Positions 57,501 to 63,976 are shown, counted from the first letter of the stretch. The stretch: 64,000 bases of DNA from Dallia pectoralis (GCA_029465975.1 CM055728.1:27887392-27951391); one strand, 5' to 3'. Numbers and translations: made by a program. The notes: generated by a model from the sequence alone, not told the origin.

Positions 57501-59894
57501 AGTGTGGTGGCACTGGGAGGATATTTCTGCTCAAAGGAAAAGGAAGGACACACACACACACACACACGGACACGGGGGGTTGACAAAAACAAACCACATT
57601 AATATGATTTAACAGTGAAAATGGGAAATGTAATTTCAACAACGCTGATGAGCCAACTGTGTTCAAACAGGAAGCTCCTACAGACTGTGACAGATCAGTC
57701 CTCACCGTCATACACAGGTCTCTACAGCACTCAGCCAGACCAAAGCCATTCTCCTTCCCACCCCAGCTCTGCAGGGACAGAAACGCCGGAAATTAGAGAA
57801 AAACAACTCCTTAAACCTTAGCAATCCATGTAGTGCCGGCACCAAGGATTAATACTGTATTAACACACATTAACAGACAACACCTTCTGCTAAACTCTCT
57901 ACGCATTTATTTAATGCAAAAAGTGCAATGTAGGATGACATTTGCATGCAACATTTTTCAGGGACCATTTTTGAGTGCCAATAGAAGAACCATTTAACTA
58001 AAGAGGAGATCAGAAGAGATTTAGGTTGAACGTATAAAAGCGTGTCCCTGTGACGTAGCGTTTCCAACACGTACCTCTGCGAGGTGTTGTAGGCGTGCCA
58101 GCAGGGGGGTCCTCTTGTCAGAACCCAGACGGGTGATGTAGTTGGAGCGTTTACTGAACACATAGAGAAGGTTCAGCACAGAGAGAACCACCTGCATGTC
58201 ACACGATGCCAACAGGGTGGTCAGGTGCTGCAGAGACAGACAGGTAGGGAGCAATGGAGGGGAGGGGGGGTTGGGCGGAGGAGAAAGGGACATGAGGGAG
58301 AGAGGAACAGAAGGGCCATTTTAGATTCATCTCACTCTTTCCCTAGAAAGGAGACAGACAATTCTCCATTAAGGTTGTTGAATGACAGTTTTCCGTCAAA
58401 TAAAATCAGGGGAATAAATCTGAATGGGTACACAAGTTCGAGTAACAGACAGCCAGGTATTGACTACTGATGTCAGTAACAGGCAGAATAACACTTTGTT
58501 AATGATTCAACCCTCCAGAAACCTACAGAACAGTAACAGTCAATTGATCCCAACAGGTCAAATCATTTTGGCCAGGGGAAGCTACCTTGTCAGGGAAGCC
58601 AGTTTCACCCAAACAACGAGAAGGAAAACGTTATTCAAAACCAATGAGTCATGAAAGAAGGGAGTACATGTTATTATTCTCCCCCCCTGAGACCAGTGGA
58701 AAAAGGAGGTTGTTTTAACAAAACAGATGTCCCACCTCTATGGAGCTGTAGAGGTGCCTGGAGAAGCTGTACTCGATGAGCAGGGCAGTGAAGTTCAGCA
58801 CAGCCAGGAGCAGGGCCTTGAGTTGCCCATTGTCCGGCCGGTCACAAACCAGCAGCCAGGACATGTTCTCCACCGTCTGGCCCGCGTCACAGAGGATCCC
58901 ATCGAAACGGTCCAGCAGATCCACCCAGTGATACAGTTCACACTGAAGGTGGGGGGGATGAAGAGAGAGAGGCAGTTGAGGACTAGGACAGACACGCTAA
59001 ATAGAAAACATGTACTGCTGTAACCTGGGGAACAATCAGTACTCTAATGGTGTGGCATATTACATTAACTGGAATAGAACTGACACAATACCCATTAACA
59101 AATGTGTCATTCTAAATAATATATTTCCACAACATTGTCATTCAGCAACATAGCACCAAAACACAAACACGGTGAGGGAAAATGTCAGTTTAGATCGATT
59201 CAGGGACATATCGGTTTATTACACAAACAGGACGATTTCCCAGACCCAGATTAAGCCTGATGTTTGACACGATAAATGCAATTGGGAATATTAAGGGGAA
59301 TCCAAAATATTTCCATTTCCTACAAGTGTGTTTTTGAAAGATATTTTGGGGGAAATTGTTGTCCTTTATTTTTCAACAGAGAGAAAGCGTGAAAGAGTGG
59401 AGTGTGCCTAAATGGCGCAGGCCGGAATTGAACCCACGTGCACTCCCAGCGCCTCCTGAAGTCCAACGCAGTGATTCTATACAGACATAATCAACGGCAC
59501 AATGATAACTTGCTAATTGATTTTCCCAACCCCAGGTGTTTCCCATCATGCTCACCTTGCCAATATTCCAGGTCTTGATGTGCTGCAGCTCAAGCAGCAG
59601 TTGCTCATCACTGCAACCCTTGAGCTTCTCTATGAGCGTCCTGCAGTCCGCAGGCTGAGAGACAGAGAGGAAAACACGGTGGACAGAGAAAAATTATTAG
59701 AAAGTAGTAGAAAGAGAAGGGGAAAAGAAACCAAAAGAGCAAGAACAAAGACAGTTTAAGAGACTGCAGAGAACGTGTGACAGAGGACCTTTTTGCAAAT
59801 CCAAGAAAGACTACAGGCAGTCAACGCGAACATTATTATGCATACTCACAGCTTCTGTGGGGGTTTTCTTTAACTTGCTTCTGTCGACCTTCAT
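12241..59894 (-). CDS. huwe1: HUWE1 E3 ubiquitin-protein ligase, complete 83-exon coding region
   Basis: HECT-family E3 ligase that takes ubiquitin from an E2 onto its own catalytic Cys and transfers it to substrates; known vertebrate targets include Mcl-1, p53, N-Myc, Cdc6 and histones, in cytoplasm and nucleus. Reading the minus strand gives the recognisable start [15 protein letters not shown] and the recognisable end [13 protein letters not shown] placed every intron by GT-AG sites, similarity to vertebrate HUWE1 and codon phase. The 83 exon lengths total 13,920 nt (4,639 aa plus stop), divisible by three with all phases consistent. Exon coordinates are given in the block entries below. 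The protein is about 265 residues longer than human HUWE1; part of the excess lies in low-complexity linkers (exons 32, 41, 66, 67, 72). Least certain boundaries are the 3' end of exon 72, the junction of exons 13/14 and the start of exon 26. Confidence 0.98.
12410..12605. repeat. Tandem repeat in last huwe1 intron
   Basis: About four imperfect copies built from GAGGCCTAGTTAATATGGAG and TCTATATGGAGTCAAATACA, with length variation between copies. Intronic. Confidence 0.85.
12975..14175. repeat. 36-bp minisatellite, about 33 copies, each carrying the exon 81 5' splice site
   Basis: Minus-strand unit: TACCAGTCCAGCTCTATACA then GGTACTCACACACCAA. Its first half is the end of coding exon 81 (YQSSSIQ) and its second half the start of the intron, so each unit contains a copy of the exon-intron junction CAG|GTACTC or CGG|GTACTC. 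The unit nearest exon 81 (14146) is the functional one. Most other units have TACCAGTAGAGC, which puts a stop codon in frame. Long open frames across the array are artefacts of the 36-bp period. Confidence 0.95.
14340..14425. repeat. 20-bp repeat GGGAGAGAGTGCGGGAGGGT, about 4 copies
   Basis: Near-perfect tandem copies in the intron just upstream (minus strand) of exon 81. Pyrimidine-rich in the transcript sense. Confidence 0.9.
14761..15052. repeat. 18-bp purine array abutting the exon 80 acceptor
   Basis: Unit GAGCGAGAGAGAGGGGCG, about 16 copies. In the transcript it is CGCCCCTCTCTCTCGCTC, ending directly at CAG|GTCCAGGAG of exon 80. It contains no AG in the transcript strand. Confidence 0.95.
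16640..18100 (-). CDS. huwe1: huwe1 coding exons 73-76: lead-in to HECT
   Basis: Exons 17998-18100, 17342-17488, 16962-17207, 16640-16757. Landmarks: [16 protein letters not shown] (73), [16 protein letters not shown] (74), [18 protein letters not shown] and [16 protein letters not shown] (75), and [18 protein letters not shown] (76). The exon 73 acceptor has two AGs four bases apart (18101 and 18097); I chose the first for phase. Confidence 0.94.
18360..18379. repeat. (CA)n microsatellite
   Basis: Plain dinucleotide run in the intron between exons 72 and 73. Similar runs lie at about 14588-14621, 20694-20723, 21241-21271, 29755-29803 and 54480-54512, all intronic. Confidence 0.95.
18955..19205. 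repeat. 16-bp minisatellite next to exon 72, about 16 copies
   Basis: Unit GCCTGAATGTGGTACG, nearly identical copies. Because 16 is not a multiple of 3, three frames alternate and the array reads open on the minus strand continuous with exon 72. Each unit carries GGCC|GTACCAC, a weak potential donor. I place the exon end before the array. Confidence 0.93.
19256..23522 (-). CDS. huwe1: huwe1 coding exons 65-72
   Basis: Exons 23341-23522, 22578-23256, 21513-22221, 21142-21233, 20752-20908, 20320-20455, 19820-20022, 19256(?)-19485. Landmarks: [18 protein letters not shown] (65), [18 protein letters not shown] and [15 protein letters not shown] (66), [18 protein letters not shown] and [18 protein letters not shown] (67), [18 protein letters not shown] (68/69), [18 protein letters not shown] (69/70), [18 protein letters not shown] (71) and [18 protein letters not shown] (72). 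Exons 66 and 67 carry Ala/Gly/Ser-rich expansions. The exon 72 donor is uncertain: ACG|GTTAGC at 19256 keeps phase, but other GTs nearby and in the adjoining 16-bp array are possible. Confidence 0.9.
20107..20335. repeat. 59-bp repeat, about 4 copies, copying the exon 70 5' splice site
   Basis: Plus-strand unit CTAGCTGACCCAGACGCCCT then CTCCCTTCACCTGCTACAAC and TAGACACTAACCCTGACCT. In the transcript each copy contains TAGCAG|GTGAAGGG, the junction at the end of exon 70 (20320/20319). Confidence 0.92.
23703..24441 (-). CDS. huwe1: huwe1 coding exons 63-64: ubiquitin-binding UBM motifs
   Basis: Exons 24218-24441 and 23703-23912 (residues about 3119-3263). Three UBM-type helices with the Leu-Pro core are visible: [34 protein letters not shown] and [19 protein letters not shown] related [18 protein letters not shown] follows. 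In the family this segment (DUF4414) binds ubiquitin and supports substrate interaction. Confidence 0.95.
24831..28271 (-). CDS. huwe1: huwe1 coding exons 56-62
   Basis: Exons 28043-28271, 27615-27793, 27336-27425, 26756-26959, 25634-25993, 25105-25315, 24831-24955. Landmarks: [17 protein letters not shown] and [17 protein letters not shown] (56), [14 protein letters not shown] (57), [18 protein letters not shown] (58), [18 protein letters not shown] (59), [14 protein letters not shown] (61) and [17 protein letters not shown] (62). Exons 60-62 are poorly conserved Ser/Pro/Glu-rich linker. The 59-60 intron holds the two microRNA hairpins. Confidence 0.93.
26141..26236 (-). ncRNA. mir-98: mir-98 microRNA precursor hairpin
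   Basis: Minus-strand hairpin about 330 bp downstream of let-7f-2 in the same huwe1 intron. The 5p mature at 26228-26207 reads TGAGGTAGTAAGTTGTGTTG followed by TT, i.e. miR-98 with one change (A to G at position 17) and an intact let-7 family seed GAGGTAG. The opposing arm (about 26170-26148) reads CCATACAACTTACTGCCTTC and pairs along the whole mature strand, with a G-U wobble at the changed base. The loop is longer than in let-7f-2, as in human mir-98. The pair order let-7f-2 then mir-98 within HUWE1 matches human. Confidence 0.92.
26500..26583 (-). ncRNA. let-7f-2: let-7f-2 microRNA precursor hairpin
   Basis: Minus-strand hairpin in the intron between huwe1 coding exons 59 and 60. The 5p arm at 26575-26554 reads TGAGGTAGTAGTTTGTATAG followed by TT; the 3p arm at 26525-26504 reads CTATACAGTCTACTGTCTTT followed by CC, identical to let-7f-2-3p as I know it. 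The loop retains the TTTTAGG and GGAGATAA flanks typical of let-7f-2, and the lower stem pairs CTGTGGG with TTCCCAC. The mature strand differs from canonical let-7f at position 12 (U instead of A). Human let-7f-2 lies in HUWE1 with mir-98, so synteny supports the name. Likely co-transcribed with huwe1. let-7 microRNAs repress lin-28, ras and other growth genes. Confidence 0.93.
28363..29535. repeat. 91-bp satellite-like array, about 13 copies
   Basis: Unit begins ATATACAACCCAGGAATACA and includes GGTGATGTTATGAAGAGCTA. Copies are almost identical, with a G-to-A change shared by the last three (CAGGATGGT), indicating very recent spread. Intron between exons 55 and 56. Confidence 0.96.
30035..31460. 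repeat. 13/25-bp CCATCCTCCCAGT minisatellite
   Basis: Two interleaved units: CATCCTCCCAGTC (13 bp) and CATCCTCCCAGTCCATCAGT plus CTATC or CCATC (25 bp). Domains of pure 25-mers, then pure 13-mers (about 30860-31120), then TCTATC variants. All three plus frames are open for nearly 500 codons (Ser/Pro/His-rich), an artefact. Same intron as the 91-bp array. Confidence 0.95.
31510..31903 (-). CDS. huwe1: huwe1 coding exons 54-55: acidic stretch
   Basis: Exons 31776-31903 and 31510-31669. They encode [17 protein letters not shown] followed by a run of about 11 Glu and a long Asp/Glu-rich stretch (residues about 2557-2652), ending [13 protein letters not shown]. The long acidic tract is a HUWE1 hallmark. 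Exon 54 donor CAG|GTGAGG; its acceptor (ACCGTAG) sits at the edge of a C-rich, AG-free array. Confidence 0.94.
31906..32295. repeat. G-rich GGTAAGGGGGAC array abutting the exon 54 acceptor
   Basis: Irregular 10-16-bp units of CGGTAAGRGGGGGA on plus, i.e. CCCCCTCTTACCG in the transcript, right up to ACCGTAG|ACTCAATG of exon 54. No AG in the transcript strand. Confidence 0.93.
32407..35621 (-). CDS. huwe1: huwe1 coding exons 47-53
   Basis: Exons 35555-35621, 34862-35085, 34304-34515, 33616-33798, 33076-33242, 32772-32993, 32407-32508. Landmarks: [18 protein letters not shown] (48), [18 protein letters not shown] (49), [18 protein letters not shown] (50), [18 protein letters not shown] (51), [16 protein letters not shown] (52) and [16 protein letters not shown] (53). 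Introns on the 5' side of exons 48, 49 and 50 end in very long AG-free pyrimidine tracts. The acceptor of exon 53 is part of a 50-bp repeat. Confidence 0.94.
32501..32650. repeat. 50-bp repeat, 3 copies, copying the exon 53 3' splice site
   Basis: Unit CGTCCAACTGGGTGAAAGAA then CAAACAGACCAATCAGAAAC and CACACTGCTA. In the transcript each copy holds TTTCACCCAG|TTGGACG, the intron-exon junction of exon 53 (32508). Confidence 0.93.
33801..34195. repeat. Purine arrays GAGGGAGGGGT and GAGACGGGAGA abutting the exon 50 acceptor
   Basis: Two adjoining families (about 10-11 bp and 12 bp) that in the transcript give CCCTCACCCCTC and TCTCTCCCGTCTC up to CCTCCACAG|GCTCCAGG of exon 50. No AG for 429 nt. 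Confidence 0.94.
34525..34773. repeat. 16-bp minisatellite GAGAGACAGCCGGCAG, about 15 copies
   Basis: Near-perfect copies next to the exon 49 acceptor (34515). Transcript sense CTGCCGGCTGTCTCTC, with no AG. Confidence 0.95.
35090..35425. repeat. GAGCGAGGGGGAGGGTATA array abutting the exon 48 acceptor
   Basis: About 17-20-bp units with variable G-run length; transcript sense TATACCCTCCCCCTCGCTC. It fills most of the 469-nt intron between exons 47 and 48. Confidence 0.94.
35655..35945. repeat. Duplicated 70-bp block and 20-bp ATGGGCCGATATGAGCCGGG repeat
   Basis: Two copies of a block with CACCAGATGTCTGTACGGCA, then four to five copies of the 20-bp unit at 35840-35940. Intron between exons 46 and 47. 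Confidence 0.88.
36614..36756 (-). CDS. huwe1: huwe1 coding exon 46: BH3-like segment
   Basis: Encodes [18 protein letters not shown] (residues about 2117-2164). The L-x-x-x-G-D-D pattern corresponds to the BH3 region by which Mule/HUWE1 was reported to bind Mcl-1 and direct its ubiquitination. The neighbouring [10 protein letters not shown] continues into exon 47. Acceptor TCTAG|CTGATC, donor ATCAAC|GTAAGT. Confidence 0.92.
36935..38244 (-). CDS. huwe1: huwe1 coding exons 42-45: central solenoid
   Basis: Exons 37992-38244, 37607-37787, 37327-37522, 36935-37102. Landmarks: [18 protein letters not shown] (42), [18 protein letters not shown] (43), [18 protein letters not shown] (44) and [18 protein letters not shown] (45). 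Exon 44 has two usable donors six bases apart, both phase 1 (GCTG|GTACGG and ACGG|GTACGT). The downstream one (end at 37327) restores [10 protein letters not shown] as in human. Confidence 0.94.
38380..38706. repeat. 45-bp repeat, 7 copies, spanning the exon 41 donor
   Basis: Plus-strand unit TAATGTAAGTCATTACCCGG then GTCTGTTAGCGTCTCCTCAG and CCCCG. In the transcript it reads [15 protein letters not shown] per unit with donor CCGG|GTAATG in each; no stop codons. Confidence 0.95.
38676..38826 (-). CDS. huwe1: huwe1 coding exon 41 with tandemly repeated 5' splice site
   Basis: Begins [18 protein letters not shown], continuing the WWE module, then a charged linker ending AEETLTDP plus one base. 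The donor chosen is CCGG|GTAATG at 38676/38675, the first of seven near-identical donors in a 45-bp tandem repeat (to about 38380). All seven are in the same phase (G joins AT of exon 42 to give Asp), and the reading frame stays open across the array, so longer versions of this exon in 15-residue steps are possible. Confidence 0.85.
38985..39161 (-). CDS. huwe1: huwe1 coding exon 40: WWE domain
   Basis: Encodes [19 protein letters not shown], then [18 protein letters not shown], the WWE fold signature (two Trp and a Glu/Gln-type core; residues about 1742-1800). WWE domains recognise poly-ADP-ribose or mediate protein contacts in ubiquitin ligases. Phase 0 on both sides (39161 acceptor CCCAG, 38985 donor CAG|GTTCGG). 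Confidence 0.96.
39301..40436 (-). CDS. huwe1: huwe1 coding exons 36-39: helical region between UIM and WWE
   Basis: Exons 40167-40436, 39854-40006, 39632-39759, 39301-39382. Landmarks: [18 protein letters not shown] (36), [18 protein letters not shown] (37), [18 protein letters not shown] (38) and [17 protein letters not shown] (39), all close to vertebrate HUWE1. Exon 36 opens with a charged Arg/Glu helix. Exons 36-37 are in phase 0. Confidence 0.94.
39420..39605. repeat. About 62-bp repeat, 3 copies
   Basis: Unit TGAGCACACAGGCCCAGTTT then CACTCCACTACGATATACAC and CGCGTTAAGTAACGACCACT; the third copy is internally deleted. Intron between exons 38 and 39. Confidence 0.9.
40024..40142. repeat. 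42-bp repeat, about 3 copies
   Basis: Unit GACATGAGGCCCAGTCGCCA then GGGGCAACACGTGAAACCCC and CC. Intron between exons 36 and 37. Confidence 0.93.
40548..40882 (-). CDS. huwe1: huwe1 coding exons 34-35: UBA and UIM ubiquitin-binding modules
   Basis: Exon 34 (40760-40882, residues about 1458-1498) encodes [18 protein letters not shown], the classic UBA signature with the MGF loop. Exon 35 (40548-40643, residues about 1499-1530) encodes [17 protein letters not shown], a ubiquitin-interacting motif with the acidic lead and the Ala...Ser core. These bind ubiquitin and in HUWE1 help in chain recognition. Both exons are phase 0 on each side, so each is a symmetrical module. Confidence 0.96.
41490..41965. 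repeat. About 20-bp C-rich array CCCGACCCGCCCCCGTTACT, about 22 copies
   Basis: In the transcript AGTAACGGGGGCGGGTCGGG, beginning about 30 nt after the exon 33 donor (41992/41991). Closely spaced G-runs make it a strong G-quadruplex candidate. Confidence 0.94.
41992..42517 (-). CDS. huwe1: huwe1 coding exons 32-33: Pro/Ala/Gln-rich linker before UBA
   Basis: Exons 42327-42517 and 41992-42054. Exon 32 encodes a 64-residue low-complexity segment ([17 protein letters not shown]) with no clear counterpart in the human protein as I recall it. Exon 33 encodes a short Gln run (VNQQQQQQ) that leads straight into the UBA domain, matching the VNQQQ stretch of other vertebrates. Splice phases are consistent (TSG + G|CC, then CCG|GGT). 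Exon 32 may be a fish-expanded or alternatively used linker. Confidence 0.85.
42896..45220. repeat. 24-bp minisatellite, close to 100 copies
   Basis: Unit TGTACACCGCTGTGTTCACC plus CTCC, with a 23-bp variant (CTC) dominating 44160-45040 and CATCCTCC variants at the two ends. It fills most of the intron between exons 31 and 32. Open frames of about 780-860 codons in all plus frames are artefacts of the period. Confidence 0.97.
45260..53635 (-). CDS. huwe1: huwe1 coding exons 14-31: DUF913 solenoid region
   Basis: Exons: 53492-53635, 53275-53376, 52853-52933, 52560-52666, 51711-51888, 51421-51512, 50382-50584, 50153-50207, 49710-49886, 48394-48639, 48092-48225, 47649-47758, 47022-47210, 46712-46928, 46415-46537, 45917-46154, 45514-45636, 45260-45353. 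Landmarks: [18 protein letters not shown] (15), [17 protein letters not shown] (18), [16 protein letters not shown] (21/22), [18 protein letters not shown] (23/24) and [18 protein letters not shown] (30). Exon 14 is a Ser/Pro-rich linker ([13 protein letters not shown]) carrying degenerate DQRPDT repeats. The exon 26 acceptor has an in-frame alternative at 47267 that would add 19 residues. Exon 20 ends in an acidic run before VVGTEERIP. Confidence 0.93.
47375..47635. repeat. 36-bp AT-rich repeat, about 7 copies
   Basis: Unit TTCTGGTTGTATTTAAATAT then AGGTAAACCCACAGTG. Intron between exons 25 and 26. Confidence 0.93.
48903..49480. repeat. 24-bp minisatellite GACGACGACAACACTCCCAC plus GGGA, about 24 copies
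   Basis: Extremely homogeneous (one C-to-A change at 49192, edge variants only). In one plus frame it reads GDDDNTPT repeats, but it is intronic (between exons 22 and 23), lacks codon-level constraint, and is open on both strands because of the period. Confidence 0.96.
50880..51240 (+). repeat. Dispersed repeat copy A (inverted partner at 54985-55300)
   Basis: Contains ATGTCAATTGCACATCC, TCTTTTTGCACTGCTCTTTT and GTACTTGTACTGTCCAAT, found reverse-complemented at 54985-55300. Intron between exons 19 and 20. Confidence 0.75.
53040..53100. repeat. 14-bp repeat GTCAGCACAGAGAT, 4 copies
   Basis: Short perfect tandem repeat in the intron between exons 15 and 16. Confidence 0.9.
53945..59654 (-). 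CDS. huwe1: huwe1 coding exons 2-13: N-terminal solenoid (DUF908 region)
   Basis: Exons: 59556-59654, 58736-58942, 58075-58227, 57706-57768, 57449-57526, 57259-57306, 56818-56986, 56437-56537, 55809-55959, 55534-55661, 54519-54659, 53945-54065 (residues about 16-501). They encode the conserved N-terminal armadillo-like helical repeats, e.g. [15 protein letters not shown] (exon 3), [15 protein letters not shown] (exon 5), [10 protein letters not shown] (exon 7) and [16 protein letters not shown] (exon 13). In the family this region, with DUF913, forms part of the ring-shaped solenoid that presents substrates. The exon 13 donor (AGCA|GTATGC) is weak and the segment after DMDTDMDG differs from human. 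Confidence 0.93.
54985..55300 (-). repeat. Dispersed repeat copy B (inverted partner at 50880-51240)
   Basis: Contains ATTGGACAGTACAAGTACAG, GAGCAGTGCAAAAAGACATG and GGATGTGCAATTGACATGG, matching copy A in reverse. Similar sequences are widespread in fish genomes. Intron between exons 11 and 12. Confidence 0.75.
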
Positions 59895-59919
59895 TGTAGC
59901 TATTTTCTATCAGACGTTC
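59850..59919 (-). CDS. huwe1: huwe1 coding exon 1 (start codon exon)
   Basis: Acceptor TTCCAACAG at 59921-59920, then 25 nt of leader and the ATG at 59894-59892. It encodes [15 protein letters not shown] and ends at 59850 before GTGAGT. The N terminus is nearly identical to vertebrate HUWE1, which fixes the start. The context before ATG is GCTACA, with A at -3. Confidence 0.95.
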
Positions 59920-60115
59920 CTGTTGGAATACAGATATAAGCACGCAGCATGTTATAGAATAATGATTGTGAAGAAACTGTGCGTTCTGCAGCCGAATTGG
60001 AATAAAGTAAATGCTTTATTTACTTTTGACTGGAAATAAACTACCGAAATAAAATGGTGCAATGAGAGGTACTGTTTACGCTAGAGAAATGCATATGTTT
60101 AATGGTGACACTTAC

Positions 60116-60165
60116 ATTAATAAATTTGGCCAGACCCACTTAACTGCATGTTTCATTCACAGTGC
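60116..60165 (-). other. huwe1: Non-coding 5' UTR exon of huwe1
   Basis: A 50-nt segment bounded by a textbook acceptor (TTTTGTTTCAG|GCACTG) and a strong donor (ATTAAT|GTAAGTGTC) on the minus strand, 200 nt upstream of the exon holding the start codon. It has no in-frame coding role. It contains one ATG followed within three codons by a stop (ATGAAACATGCAGTTAA region), i.e. a short upstream reading frame. Vertebrate HUWE1 has untranslated leader exons, which fits. Confidence 0.6.
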
Positions 60166-61821
60166 CTGAAACAAAACAGACAGTGAGTACCATCACATAA
60201 ACAAGGGAGCTGAGGAGGATTTAAAACAATTGCGGAGTCAAAGCTCAATATTTTATAGAAGCCTTTAAACCATTCCTCAACCAATGTACATATAGGTTTG
60301 TATCATGTTTAAACAATGGAAAGTCCTTCTCCCTATAACAAAGAGGCTTCTCTAGCACAACAACGAAAAAAGTAAGCAGAAAGGCTTCACTGAGGAAATG
60401 TGCTCAGCCTTCAATCAGGTGGAATATACACAGTCACGCATCCATCAAATTACAGCTTTTAAATAAATGTCTACCTAACATCATAGCAAATGTTAAACAC
60501 TTAAAAGTTATTAATGAAATGTACACCACCCATGGCCTTCAGTTGGTACTAAGCATTTACATCTTGCAGATTAATATACAAATCTTAATACATTATACAC
60601 ATTTAGTAAGTATATCAATCTGTGTTACAATATGACTGAATGAAACTACAGGCTAGACAAGTGCCAGTGTACAGCCGGATAATGATGATTGCTGAACTAA
60701 CCTGTCCATGCAAGTGTTTCAAAAGCATTTGAACGTATGCAAGGGATTTCCAAAAGCAAACGTTACTATATTTTGAAAGTAAATTTAGGGCAAACTATTC
60801 GCTAGCTAGAGTGATTAAGACTGCATACCGCGCGGCCGACCGTCATATTCTACGTAAGTAATTTAGCAAGCAACCTACCTAGTCTAACAGTAACATCAAG
60901 CATGAATGATTGCTATCCCAAACAAAGCTGACGTTGTTCAGAGGCAAATATAGGTGGTTGAACATAGCATCATGCGAATACTAGCTTCTTGGGAAATGGT
61001 ATCTAGGTGGGTTCGTTATGTAGCAAGCTTCTGCCGTGGCTACATTACTCAGCTACTGCGGTAAAGTAACAACATTAAGGTAGCGACCCAGCTAGCGACT
61101 AGCCGAAAAAAAACCGGGAGAGTTCGCTAGCGCGTTAGCTTGTTAATGCGGTTAGCTAGCAAATGGAAAACAAACTATTTCCCCGGCAGGTCGGGCAGCT
61201 AGCTACACTTTAATCGTAGTTATGTATTCTATACATCACATAAAGAAGACCAGCAAATTCGCGTAAGTCAAAATGTCCGGTGGGAGGTTTAGTTAGCAAC
61301 TTAGCAAGACGCTAGCATGATAGTTGTCAGTGGGGGAAACTGTCAATCTACCTAGCATAATGGTACTGTAGTTCAATCAATATTTCTTTAAGGGTGTCAA
61401 CACACAAGAAAAGTACAACAAAAAGCCAAGGGAATGCAACAATTAACGCATTTTCCCAAACCACTGCACACTAGCCAGGATAGGAAACGAACGTAACAGT
61501 ATGCTGGCTAGCATGGCATAATGACAAGTTAAGATTGAACCAGCGCTTCCGCGATTATTTTCTCCATTCCTCCAAAGGTTGACAACACGCTGTGGTCAAA
61601 TCGAGGGCCTGGCTTGTGTAGGCCTCCCCAGAAACTCGTATTCTCCTCCGCTGCATCCCCCCCAGCACAAATTCACACAAACCGCACAGCACGCTAGCTG
61701 GTAACACAGTCCGACCCAACCAAACGAACTAATCAGCCGTAGTTACAGATCAAAACATGTTTAATTCCACATTACCTACTACACCTGAATGCAACTAGCT
61801 GATAGCACCACTCGCACTTAC

Positions 61822-62020
61822 CGCACACGCGCTGGCTAGCCAGTTGGTTAGCTAGCCGACACGTCTAATAACCCGCTGAATCATTCAACCACACGGGCCT
61901 GACGTGACAGAGCGAGTTGCTGCTGTGTTTTACAGTTTCAGCTGGGCAAATATGCGTAGCTACCGGTGATATAAGCAGGCGCTTCATTTCGCCCGCATAA
62001 ATCTCTCATTTCATGACAAC
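61822..62020 (-). promoter_or_regulatory. huwe1: Probable huwe1 promoter and non-coding exon 1
   Basis: A strong 5' splice site on the minus strand (GTGCG|GTAAGTGCG) lies at 61822/61821, about 1.7 kb upstream of the next untranslated exon. Just upstream in the transcript direction are a TGACGTGA CRE-like site near 61902 and a moderately CpG-rich stretch. I infer that transcription starts somewhere in 61,900-62,020. No start site can be read directly; a different first exon between 60.2 and 62 kb is possible. Confidence 0.4.
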
Positions 62021-63976
62021 GTTTTGTGCATGTTAATAACTGCACGTGGGGTTTCATCATTAGAGTTTCAATAGTCAGGATTTGTATTCCGGTGTTAGTG
62101 GGGTGATAATAAAACTAAAATGTGTAACTATCAGATGTCCCCTTTAGCCTTTTTGCAGCGCTGTTACATCTTATTTACGTTTAAAATAATTTAGCAGGCG
62201 CTTATATCCAGAACGACTACCAAAGTAAGGGCATACCTTTGCATATTTCAGATATTGATCTGATTAATTCATGGGAATGAACCCACAAGTCTGGCGTCGA
62301 AAGCCATGTTCCACCAACTAATATACAGAGAGAGATGCACCCTAAATCTAGCGTCAACCCAATCGGTGGAAATCTCACCAACCAATTGGTCCTTCATAAC
62401 ACTAATCTATACCACAGATCTACTAGCCATACTAGCCATACTTGAGCAATGTTAATGTCCTTGGGCATTTTCAGTGGTGCAAATATATAACATATTCGCT
62501 ATCATTTTGCAAGCAGTGAATCATGTGAAACATTTGCAGCGAAGCTTAAATACTTTGTCATCTTAAAAGAATCCATGTTAGTTTGTATATAGATATAAAC
62601 TTGGAATTCATTAAAATCTATTTGAATGCAATTATCAGTTTTAGGTTTTTGGTTTATGTTCCTTGCCAACTGAATGGATGTCCTTAGCTTAACAGCCTTG
62701 AAATAAGGCACTCTGCTGTCCAAGGCAGGAATTCAAGTACGTTTGTTCACACAACAAAAACTGGGAACATTTTGTAAACAACTATGCCTTGGATTTATTA
62801 TTTTTTTGTTCTTCCTGTAGTGTAATGCAATCAGCAATTCTACTATCAGAACATTTTACCAATTATGGATGCCACTTCAGACATTATAAATCACAAGCTC
62901 TTAATTCACTGTGGAATGCTTTTAGAGTTACATTTTAATATATTTTTTAGCTCTAATATTTAAATACTACTCTTTTTCTTTGCCTGACATAAATTAGACA
63001 GAATAGCTATTCAATGGATTTTCTTCAGAACTAAGTCAAACTAAACTTACATTGTCTATTAAGTTGACTTGAAAGGAAATTAAAATCTGGCAATCCCTTT
63101 AATCTTTGTGTAATAAATAGCAAATAACTCAATATTATGACATTGTCCAATTTATGAATTAATAAAACTATTAACTGTTACATACCAGAAACTGCTTTGG
63201 TTAGCTAGCTCCATCATTTCCTCCTCCACAGCCTAACTTTGAGTGGTTTCTTAAAACAATCTGAAATCATACAAACAAGTAAATCGATTGAGTAAATCTA
63301 TTGAGCAAAGCATGGATTTCAGAGAGTTCAGTGATAGGAGTTTTTCATAACCTATATAACACACAAAAAACGACAACAATAGTAAGCCCATCTATTCAAT
63401 AGTGCTGAAGGGTGTGAAGGAACTTCAATAGGTAAAACCAAATGGAATAATGGTCACATTGTGAAATCGGATTCATTCTCAAACGGAAAAAAATACTGGT
63501 CTTATTAATAATGGTATGTGAACCATGTACAGCAAAACATTCATGTCTTTATCCAATGAGCCGATCTGACAGAAGAATACACTAACAGACATATACTACA
63601 ATGCATTCAGGTGTCCTGGCTGTGCTGCTTTGAAATCCCTTTCTATGTTCTCTGTTCATTAACAAATGACCTCTCGCGCAGTCGAAGGACCTGTCAATAG
63701 AAATACCGGTATTCAGTGATACCCACAGTTAGCTAGTAGCTGGCTAGCTGTCCTATTTTTACACAACGTCGGTTTCGTGCTATACATTCATCCGCACTGT
63801 TCTCAAAGGATATCGGCCTCTTGTAAAAGCGAAGATTTCAAGAAACATCGTAAACTAGCCATCCATCTTTTCACAGAACACGCAAGCGGTGGTGTGTGTA
63901 TGTTTCTAGCGTGTATAGCGCACCACATTGCTCTTAGTTTCAGTCGGTGGGACCACGGTCCACGGCTAAATTAAAA
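62021..63976. other. Intergenic DNA upstream of huwe1
   Basis: AT-rich sequence with no recognised exon, RNA gene or element ends. A cluster of GCTAGC-type words lies in 60,990-61,870 and again near 63,195 and 63,730; their role is unknown. Confidence 0.45.
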
